The notes beneath the pieces were generated by a model. The model was not told where the DNA came from and did no database searches. It saw only the letters and a program-made list of their open reading frames with translations. From Prosopocoilus inquinatus (lineage: Eukaryota; Arthropoda; Insecta; Coleoptera; Lucanidae): DNA of 64,000 bases. Shown in pieces: positions 54,300-64,000 of this stretch (within the stretch, counting starts at the first letter, position 1; every line of letters begins with the position of its first letter). The position numbers were made by a program, and so were the translations under genes. The stretch spans positions 699,001 through 763,000 of the forward strand of contig JAYKNF010000019.1 in assembly GCA_036172665.1 (NCBI GenBank), in the 5' to 3' direction.

Positions 54300-57200
54300 T
54301 CACAGGAACAACGCTAATAGGTGTTGTTTCGTTCAAACCTATTTCCAGCTTCTGCTGCGTCCGAAATCTTTGTATCTCTCATCAGAGCTACTGGAGTCCA
54401 TCCAATCGTCAAATAACATGATAGATGAGTAAGGATCGATTAGATACATCACAGGAACAACGCTAATACGTGTTGTTTCGTTTAAAACTATTTCCAGCTT
54501 CTGCTGCGTCCAAAAACTTTGTATCTCACATCAGACTTACTGGAGTCCATCCAAACGTTAAATAACATGTTAGATAAGTAAGGATCGTTTAGATACATCA
54601 CAGGAACAACGCTAATACGTGTTGTTTCGTTCAAAATTATTTCCAGCTTCTGCTGCGTACGAGAACTTTGTATCTCACATCAGAGTTACTGGAGTCCGTC
54701 CAAACGTCAAATAACATGATAGATGAGTAAGGATCGTTTAGGTACATCACAGGAACATCGCTAATACGTGTTGTTTCGTTTAAAACTATTTTCAGATTCT
54801 GCTGCGTCCGAAAACGTCGTATCTCACATCAGAGTTACTGGAGTCCATCGAAACGTCAAATAACATGATAGATAAGTAAGGATCGATTAGATACAGCACA
54901 GGAACAACGCTAATACGTGTTGTTTCGATTAAAACTATTTCCAGCTCCTGCTGCGTCCAAAAACTTTGTATCTCACATCAGACTTACTGGAGTCCATCCA
55001 AACGTCAAATAACATGTTAGATAAGTAAGGATCGTTTAGATACATCACAGGAACAACGCTAATACGTGTTGTTTCGTTCAAAACTATTTCCAGCTTCTGC
55101 TGCGTCCGAGAACTTTGTATCTCACATCAGAGTTACTGGAGTCCGTCCAAACGTCAAATAACATGATAGATGAGTAAGGATCGTTTAGATACATCACAGG
55201 AACATCGCTAATGCGTGTTGTTTCGTTTAAAACTGTTTCCAGCTTCTGCTGCGTCTGAAAACTTCGTAGCTCACATCAGAGTTACTGGAGTCCATCGAAA
55301 CGTCAAATAACATGATAGATAAGTAAGGATCGATCAGATACAGCACAGGAACAACGCTAATACCTGTTGTTTCGTTTGAAACTATTTCCAGCTTCAGCTG
55401 CGTCCGAGAACTTCGTATCTCACATCAAAGTTACTGGAGTCCATCGAAACGCCAAATAACATGATAAATGAGTAAGGATCGATTAGATACATCACAGGAA
55501 CAACGCTAATGCGTGTTGTTTCGTTTAAAACTATTTCCAGCTCCTGCTGCGTCCGAGAACTTTGTATCTCACATCAGAGTTACTGGAGTCTGTCCAAACG
55601 TCAAATAACATGATAGAAGAGTAAGGATCGTTTAGATACATCACAGGAACAACGCTAATACGTGTTGTTTCGTTTAAAACTATTTCCAGCTCCTGCTGCG
55701 TCCAAAAACTTTGTATCTCAAATCAGACTTACTGGAGTCCATCCAAACGTCAAATAACATGTTAGATAAGTAAGGATCGTTTAGATACATCACAGGAACA
55801 ACGCTAATAGGTGTTGTTTCGTTCAAAACTATTTCCAGCTTCTGCTGCGTCCGAAATCTTTATATCTCTCATCAGAGTCACTGGAGTCCATCCAAACGTC
55901 AAATAACATGATAGATGAGTAAGGATCGATTAGATACATCACAGGAACAACGCTAATACGTGTTGTTTCGTTTAAAACTATTTCCAGCTCCTGCTGCGTC
56001 CCAAAACTTTGTATCTCACATCAGACTTACTGGAGTCCATCCAAACGTCAAATAACATGTTAGATAAGTAAGGATCGTTTAGATACATCACAGGAACAAC
56101 GCTAATAGGTGTTGTTTCGTTCAAACCTATTTCCAGCTTCTGCTGCGTCCGATATCTTTGTATCTCACATCAGAGTTCCTAGAGTACATCCAAACGTCAA
56201 ATAACATGATAGATGAGTAAGGATCGATTAGATACATCACAGGAACAACGCTAATGCGTGTTGTTTCGGTCAAAACTATTTCCAGCTTCTACTGCGTCCG
56301 AGAACTTTGTATCTCTCATCAGAGTTACTGGAGTCCGTCCAAACGTCAAATAACATGATAGATGAGTAAGGATCGTTTAGATACATCACAGGAACATCGC
56401 TAATGCGTGTTGTTTCGTTTAAAACTATTTCCAGCTTCTGATGCGTCCGAAAACTTCGTATCTCACATCAGAGTTACTGGAGTCCATCGAAAAGCCAAAT
56501 AACATGATAGATGAGTAAGGATCGATTAGATACTACACAGGAACAACGCTAATGCGTGTTGTTTCGTTCAAAACTATTTCCAGTTTCTGCTGCGTCCGAA
56601 ATCTTTGTATCTCTCATCAGAGTTACTGGAGTCCATCCAAACGTCAAATAATATGATAGATGAGTAAGGATCGATTAGATACATCACAGGAACAACGCTA
56701 ATACGTGTTGTTTCGTTTAAAACTATTTCCAGCTCCTGCTGCGTCCCAAAACTTTGTATCTCACATCAGACTTACTGGAGTCCATCCAAACGTCAAATAA
56801 CATGTTAGATAAGTAAGGATCGTTTAGATACATCACAGGAACAACGCTAATAGGTGTTGTTTCGTTCAAAACTATTTCCAGCTTCTACTGCGTCCGAGAA
56901 CTTTGTATCTCTCATCAGAGTTACTGGAGTCCGTCCAAACGTCAAATAACATGATAGATGAGAAAGGATCGATTAGATACATCACAGGAACAACGCTAAT
57001 ACGTGTTGTTTCGTTTAAAACTATTTCCAGCTCCTGCTGCGTCCCAAAACTTTGTATCTCACATCAGACTTACTGGAGTCCATCCAAACGTCAAATAACA
57101 TGTTAGATAAGTAAGGATCGTTTAGATACATCACAGGAACAACGCTAATACGTGTTGTTTCGTTTAAAACTATTTCCAGCTTCTGCTGCGTCCGAAAACT

Positions 57201-59300
57201 TCGTATCTCACATCAGAGTTACTGGAGTCCATCGAAACGTCAAATAACATGATAGATAAGTAAGGATCGATTAGATACAGCACAGGAACAACGCTAATAT
57301 GTGTTGTTTCGTTTAAAACTATTTCCAGCTACTGCTGCGTCCAAAAACTTTGTATCTCACATCAGACTTACTGGAGTCCATCCAAACGTTAAATAACATG
57401 TTAGATAAGTAAGGATCGTTTAGATACATCACAGGAACAACGGTAACACGTGTTGTTACGTTCAAAATTATTTCCAGCTTCTGCTGGGTCCGAGAACTTT
57501 GTATCTCACATCAGAGTTACTGGAGTCCGTCCAAACGTCAAATAACATGATAGATGAGTAAGTATCGTTTAGATACATCACAGGAACATCGCTAATGCGT
57601 GTTGTTTCTTTTAAAACTATTTCCAGCTTCTGCTGCGTCCGAGAACATCGTATCTCACGTCAGGGTTACTGGAGTCCATCGAAACACCAAATAACATGAT
57701 ATATGAGTAAGGATCGATTAGATACAGCACAGGAACAACGCTAATGCGTGTTGTTTCGTTTAAAACTATTTCCAGCTTCTGCTGCGTCCGAAAACGTCGT
57801 ATCTCACATCAGAGCTACTGGAGTCCATCGAAACGCCAAGTAACATGATATATGAGTAAGGATCGATTAGATACAGCACAGGAACAACGCTAATACGTGT
57901 TGTTTCGTTTGAAACTATTTCCAGCTCCTGCTGCGTCCAAAAACTTTGTATCTCACATCAGACTTACTGGAGTCCATCCAAACGTCAAATAACATGTTAG
58001 ATAAGTAAGGATCGTTTAGATACATCACAAGAACAACGCTAATACGTGTTATTTCGTTCAAAACTATTTCCAGCTTCTACTGCGTCCGAGAACTTTGAAT
58101 CTCTCATCAGAGTTACTGGAGTCCGTCCAAACGTCAAATAACATGATAGATGAGTAAGGATCGATTAGATACATCACAGGAACAACGCTAATACGTGTTG
58201 TTTCGTTTAAAACTATTTCCAGCTCCTGCTGCGTCCCAAAACTTTGTATCTCACATCAGACTTACTGGAGTCCATCCAAACGTCAAATAACATGTTAGAT
58301 AAGTAAGGATCGTTTAGATACATCACAGGAACAACGCTAATAGGTGTTGTTTCGTTCAAACCTATTTCCAGCTTCTGCTGCGTCCGAAATCTTTGTATCT
58401 CTCATCAGAGTTACTGGAGTCCATCCAATCGTCAAATAACATGATAGATGAGTAAGGATCGATTAGATACATCACAGGAACAACGCTAATGCGTGTTGTT
58501 TCGTTTAAAACTATTTCCAGCTTCTGCTGCGTCCAAAAACTTTGTATCTCACATCAGACTTACTGGAGTCCATCCAAACGTTAAATAACATGTTAGATAA
58601 GTAAGGATCGTTTAGATACATCACAGGAACAACGCTAATACGTGTTGTTTCGTTCAAAATTATTTCCAGCTTCTGCTGCGTACGAGAACTTTGTATCTCA
58701 CATCAGAGTTACTGGAGTCCGTCAAAACGTCAAATAACATGATAGATGAGTAAGGATCGTTTAGGTACATCACAGGAACATCGCTAATACGTGTTGTTTC
58801 GTTTAAAACTATTTCCAGATTCTGCTGCGTCCGAAAACGTCGTATCTCACATCAGAGTTACTGGAGTCCATCGAAACGTCAAATAACATGATAGATAAGT
58901 AAGGATCGATTAGATACAGCACAGGAACAACGCTAATACGTGTTGTTTCGTTTAAAACTATTTCCAGCTCCTGCTGCGTCCAAAAACTTTGTATCTCACA
59001 TCAGACTTACTGGAGTCCATCCAAACGTCAAATAACATGTTAGATAAGTAAGGATCGTTTAGATACATCACAGGAACAACGCTAATACGTGATGTTTCGT
59101 TCAAAACTATTTCCAGCTTCTGCTGCGTCCGAGAACTTTGTATCTCACATCAGAGTTACTGGAGTCCGTCCAAACGTCAAATAACATGATAGATGAGTAA
59201 GGATCGTTTAGATACATCACAGGAACATCGCTAATGCGTGTTGTTTCGTTTAAAACTATTTCCAGCTTCTGCTGCGTCCGAAAACTTCGTAGCTCACATC
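54300..59300. repeat. Satellite block repeating the strings of 28.7-31 kb, 36.8-38.3 kb and 43.5-44.5 kb
   Basis: The TTTAGGTACATC unit (A at 54,740) corresponds to 43,861 at 73 units plus the 2-bp insertion. The CATCCAATCGTC, GCGTACGAGAAC, CAGATTCTGC and CTTCGTAGCTCAC units follow in the same order as in the earlier blocks, and again near 58.4-59.3 kb. A GATACTACACAGG unit at 56,529 and the GAGAAAGG unit near 56,961 align with 53,102 (23 units) and with the block at 52.4 kb (30 units). No gene or other element lies here. Confidence 0.8.
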
Positions 59301-62300
59301 AGAGTTACTGGAGTCCATCCAAACGTCAAATAACATGTTAGATAAGTAAGGATCCTTTAGATACATCACAGGAACAACGCTAATAGGTGTTGTTTCGTTC
59401 AAAATTATTTCCAGCTTCTGCTGCGTCCGAGAACTTTGTATCTCACATCAGAGTTACTGGAGTCCGTCCAAACGTCAATTAACATGATAGATGAGTAAGG
59501 ATCGTTTAGATACATCACAGGAACAACGCTAATACGTGTTGTTTCGTTTAAAACTATTTCCAGCTCCTGCTGCGTCCAAAAACTTTGTATCTCACATCAG
59601 ACTTACTGGAGTCCATCCAAACGTCAAATAACATATTAGATAAGTAAGGATCGTTTAGATACATCTCAGGAACGACGCTAATACGTGTTGTTTCGTTCAA
59701 AACTATTTCCAGCTTCTGCTGCGTCCGAAAATTTCGTATCTCACATTAGAGTTACTGGAGTTCATCCAAACGTCAAATAACATGATAGATAAGTAAGGAT
59801 CGATTAGATACAGCACAGGAACAACGCTAATACGTGTTGTTTCGTTCAAAACTATTTCCAGCTTCTACTGCGTCCGAGAACTTTGTATCTCTCATCATAG
59901 TTACTGGAGTCCGTCCAAACGTCAAATAACATGATAGATGAGTAAGGATCGATTTGGTACATCACAGGAACAACGCTAATACGTGTTGTTTCATTTAAAA
60001 CTATTTCCAGCTTCAGCTGCGTCCGAGAACTTCGTATCTCACATCAGAGTTACTGGAGTCCATCGAAACGTCAAATAACATGATAGATAAGTAAGGATCG
60101 ATTAGATACATCACAGGAACAACGCTAATACGTGTTGTTTCGTTCAAAACTATTTCCAGCTTCTGCTGCGTCCGAGAACTTCGTATCTCACATCTAAGTT
60201 ACTGGAGTCCATCTAAACGCCAAATAACATGATAGATGAGTAAGGATCGATTAGATACATCACAGGAATAACGCTAATGCGTGTTGTTTCGTTTAAAACT
60301 ATTTCCAGCTTCTGCTGCGTCCGAGAACATCGTATCTCACGTCAGGGTTACTGGAGTCCATCCAAACGTCAAATAACATGATAGATAAGTAAGGATCGAT
60401 TAGATACAGCACAGGGACAACGCTAATACGTGTTGTTTCGTTCAAAACTATTTCCAGCTTCTGCTGCGTCCGAAATCTTTGTATCTCTCATCAGAGTTAC
60501 TGGAGCCCATCCAAACGTCAAATAACATGATAGATGAGTAAGGATCGATTAGATACATCACAGGAACAACGCTAATACGTGTTGTTTCGTTTAAAACTAT
60601 TTCCAGCTTCTGCTGCGTCCGAAAACGTCGTATCTCACATCAGAGTTACTGGAGTGCATCGAAACGTCAAATAACATGATAGATAAGTAAGGATCGATTA
60701 GATACATCACAGGAACAACGCTAATACGTGTTGTTTCGTTTAAAACTATTTCCAGCTTCTGCTGCGTCCGAAAACGTCGTATCTCACATCAGAGTTACTG
60801 GAGTGCATCGAAACGTCAAATAACATGATAGATAAGTAAGGATCGATTAGATACATCACAGGAACAACGCTAATACGTGTTGTCTCGTTTAAAACTATTT
60901 CCAGCTTCTGCTGCGTCCGAAAACGTCGTATCTCACATCAGAGCTACTGGAGTCCATCGAAACGCCAAGTAACATGATATATGAGTAAGGATCGATTAGA
61001 TACAGCACAGGAACAACGCTAATACGTGTTGTTTCGTTTAAAACTATTTCCAGCTTCTACTGCGTCCGAGAACTTTGAATCTTTCATCAGAGTTACTGGA
61101 GTCCGTCCAAACGTCAAATAACATGATAGATGAGTAAGGATCGATTAGATACATCACAGGAACAACGCTAATACGTGTTGTTTCGTTTAAAACTATTTCC
61201 AGCTTCTGCTGCGTCCGAGAACTTCGTATCTCACATCAGGGATACTGGTGTCCATCCAAACGTCAAATAACATGTTAGATAAGTAAGGATCGTTTAGATA
61301 CATCACAGGAACAACGCTAATAGGTGTTGTTTCGTTCAAAACTATTTCCAGCTTCTGCTGCGTCCGAAATCTTTGTATCTCTCATCAGAGTTACTGGAGC
61401 CCATCCAAACGTCAAATAACATGATAGATGAGTAAGGATCGATTAGATACATCACAGGAACAACGCTAATACGTGTTGTTTCGTTTAAAACTATTTCCAG
61501 CTCCTGCTGCGTCCCAAAACTTTGTATCTCACATCAGACTTACTGGAGTCCATCCAAACGTCAAATAACATGTTAGATAAGTAAGGATCGTTTAGATACA
61601 TCACAGGAACAACGCTAATGCGTGTTGTTTCGTTTAAAACTATTTCCAGCTCCTGCTGCGTCCGAGAACTTTGTATCTCACATCAGAGTTACTGGAGTCT
61701 GTCCAAACTTCAAATAACATGATAGAAGAGTAAGGATCGTTTAGATACATCACAGGAACAACGCTAATACGTGTTGTTTCGTTTAAAACTATTTCCAGCT
61801 CCTGCTGCGTCCAAAAACTTTGTATCTCACATCAGACTTACTGGAGTCCATCCAAACGTCAAATAACATGTTAGATAAGTAAGGATCGTTTAGATACATC
61901 ACAGGAACAACGCTAATACGTGTTGTTTCGTTCAAAACTATTTCCAGCTTCTACTGCGTCCGAGAACTTTGAATCTCTCATCAGAGTTACTGGAGTCCGT
62001 CCAAACGTCAATTAACATGATAGATGAGTAAGGATCGATTAGATACATCACAGGAACAACGCTAATACGTGTTGTATCGTTTAAAACTATTTCCAGCTTC
62101 TGCTGCGTCCGAAAACTTCGTATCTCACATCAGAGTTACTGGAGTCCATCGAAACGTCAAATAACATGATAGATAAGTAAGGATCGATTAGATACAGCAC
62201 AGGAACAACGCTAATACGTGTTGTTTCGTTTAAAACTATTTCCAGCTCCTGCTGCGTCGCAAAACTTTTTATCTCACATCAGACTTACTGGAGTCCATCC

Positions 62301-64000
62301 AAACGTCAAATAACATGTTAGATAAGTAAGGATCCTTTAGATACATCACAGGAACAACGCTAATAGGTGTTGTTTCGTTCAAAATTATTTCCAGCTTCTG
62401 CTGCGTCCGAGAACTTTGTATCTCACATCAGAGTTACTGGAGTCCGTCCAAACGTCAATTAACATGATAGATGAGTAAGGATCGTTTAGATACATCACAG
62501 GAACAACGCTAATACGTGTTGTTTCGTTTAAAACTATTTCCAGCTCCTGCTGCGTCCAAAAACTTTGTATCTCACATCAGACTTACTGGAGTCCATCCAA
62601 ACGTCAAATAACATGTTAGATAAGTAAGGATCGTTTAGATACATCACAGGAACGACGCTAATACGTGTTGTTTCGTTCAAAACTATTTCCAGCTTCTGCT
62701 GCTCCCGAAAATTTCGTATCTCACATTAGAGTTACTGGAGTTCATCCAAACGTCAAATAACATGATAGATAAGTAAGGATCGATTAGATACAGCACAGGA
62801 ACAACGCTAATACGTGTTGTTTCGTTCAAAACTATTTCCAGCTTCTGCTGCGTCCGATAACATTGTATCTCACATCAGAGTTACTGGAGTCCGTCGAAAC
62901 GTCAAATAACATGATAGATGAGTAAGGATCGATTAGATACATCACAGGAACAACGCTAATACGTGTTGTTTCGTTTAAAACTATTTCTAGCTTCAGCTGC
63001 GTCCGAGAACTTCGTATCTCACATCTAAGTTACTGGAGTCCATCGAAACGCCAAATAACATGATAGATGAGTAAGGATCGATTAGATACATCACAGGAAT
63101 AACGCTAATGCGTGTTGTTTCGTTTAAAACTATTTCCAGCTTCTGCTGCGTCCGAGAACATCGTATCTCACGTCAGGGTTACTGGAGTCCATCCAAACGT
63201 CAAATAACGTGATAGATAAGTAAGGATCGATTAGATGCATCACAGGAACAACGCTAATACGTGTTGTTTCGTTCAAAACTATTTCCAGCTTCTACTGCGT
63301 CCGAGAACTTTGTATCTCTCATCATAGTTACTGGAGTCCGTCCAAACGTCAAATAACATGATAGATGAGTAAGGATCGATTAGGTACATCACAGGAACAA
63401 CGCTAATACGTGTTGTTTCATTTAAAACTATTTCCAGCTTCAGCTGCGTCCGAGAACTTCGTATCTCACATCAGAGTTACTGGAGTCCATCGAAACGTCA
63501 AATAACATGATAGATAAGTAAGGATCGATTAGATACATCACAGGAACAACGCTAATACGTGTTGTTTCGTTCAAAACTATTTCCAGCTTCTGCTGCGTCC
63601 GAGAACTTCGTATCTCACATCTAAGTTACTGGAGTCCATCGAAACGCCAAATAACATGATAGATGAGTAAGGATCGATTAGATACATCACAGGAATAACG
63701 CTAATGCGTGTTGTTTCGTTTAAAACTATTTCCAGCTTCTGCTGCGTCCGAGAACATCGTATCTCACGTCAGGGTTACTGGAGTCCATCCAAACGTCAAA
63801 TAACATGATAGATAAGTAAGGATCGATTAGATACAGCACAGGGACAACGCTAATACGTGTTGTTTCGTTCAAAACTATTTCCAGCTTCTGCTGCGTCCGA
63901 AATCTTTGTATCTCTCATCAGAGTTACTGGAGCCCATCCAAACGTCAAATAACATGATAGATGAGTAAGGATCGATTAGATACATCACAGGAACAACGCT
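59300..64000. repeat. Satellite block at right edge, continuing past the window
   Basis: Monomer order again follows known strings: GGATCC units at 59,350 and 62,330 (20 units apart), the CATCATAG/TTTCATTTAAAAC pair near 59.9 and 63.3-63.4 kb, the doubled GAGTGCATCG unit near 60.65-60.8 kb, and the GTTGTATCG unit at 62,068 (86 units from 49,254). The last unit is cut by the window end. No unique flanking sequence is visible. Confidence 0.85.

Larger units (their letters stand above)
1..64000. repeat. Tandem satellite array, 149-bp monomer, about 429.5 copies
   Basis: Seen directly: the same 149-base unit recurs without a break across the window, always in the same orientation. The word GATAC(ATC/AGC)ACAGG starts at 19, 168, 317 and 466, and later at 20,767 and 63,979. 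After subtracting five visible length changes (+1, -3, -9, +48, +2) the spacing is exactly 429 units. The by-eye consensus has 31 C and 27 G in 149 bases (39% G+C). Monomers differ mainly at recurrent diagnostic sites: GATCGATTAG or GATCGTTTAG; CATCACAGG, CAGCACAGG or CTACACAGG; AATACG, AATGCG, AATAGG or AATATG; GTCCGA, GTCCAA or GTCCCA; CAGAG, CAGAC or CAAAG. Known of such arrays: they are typical of eukaryotic centromeres, pericentromeres and subtelomeres. Which of these this is cannot be read from the sequence. The array extends beyond both window edges. Confidence 0.99.

Noticed and set aside
1..64000. CRISPR array
   Set aside because: There are no alternating short repeats and unique spacers. 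The whole 149-base unit repeats and no cas genes are present.
1..64000. Minisatellite coding for a repetitive protein
   Set aside because: The unit length is not a multiple of three and nearly every unit has stops in all frames.
1..64000. Inverted monomers or an inserted transposable element
   Set aside because: The phase count leaves no room for an insertion beyond the five small events listed, and I saw no reverse-orientation unit.

Overview
The whole window is one uninterrupted tandem satellite DNA array. A 149-bp monomer (about 39% G+C, counted on a consensus I built by eye) repeats head to tail on one strand from base 1 to base 64,000, about 429.5 copies. Both window edges fall inside the array. 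I see no protein-coding gene, RNA gene, transposon, CRISPR array or unique-sequence interruption. The organism is almost certainly a eukaryote, and the locus is most likely centromeric or pericentromeric heterochromatin. I do not recognise the monomer as a named satellite family and cannot name the species.

The register is very strict. The anchor word GATAC-ATCACAGG starts at 19 and 63,979, a span of 429 x 149 + 39 bases. Five length changes account exactly for the +39: +1 near 1,788, -3 near 6,253, -9 near 10,054, a 48-bp internal duplication at 10,317-10,412, and +2 near 47,741. Everything else is base substitution or gain/loss of whole monomers.

Layout. Bases 1 to about 10 kb hold a mixed set of monomer variants with short local higher-order periods (298, 596 and 894 bp). 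From about 10 kb rightward the same diagnostic variants recur in long ordered strings, giving higher-order repeats (HORs) at exact multiples of 149: 14-mer (2,086 bp, about 15.0-18.9 kb), 36-mer (5,364 bp, 13.4-15.3 kb with 18.8-20.6 kb), 25-mer (3,725 bp, 20.6-22.1 kb with 24.4-25.9 kb), 54-mer (8,046 bp, 26.3-30.7 kb with 34.4-38.8 kb), and 47-mer (7,003 bp, 33.6-36.5 kb with 40.6-43.5 kb). Smaller tandem blocks lie at 37.1-37.6, 39.9-40.4, 45.1-45.9, 46.2-47.9, 50.0-51.3, 50.7-51.1 and 51.8-53.5 kb. Copies of the long HORs differ by exact gain or loss of one or two monomers, the expected signature of in-register unequal exchange.

No genes work together here. The functional signals are sub-monomer features and are speculative: a motif sharing the TTCG....A..C half of the CENP-B box, small dyad symmetries, a monomer length close to nucleosome core size, and a chance-level set of intron-like signals. 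The 60-67-residue open frames in the window are by-products of satellite variants that lost a stop codon and are not annotated as genes.
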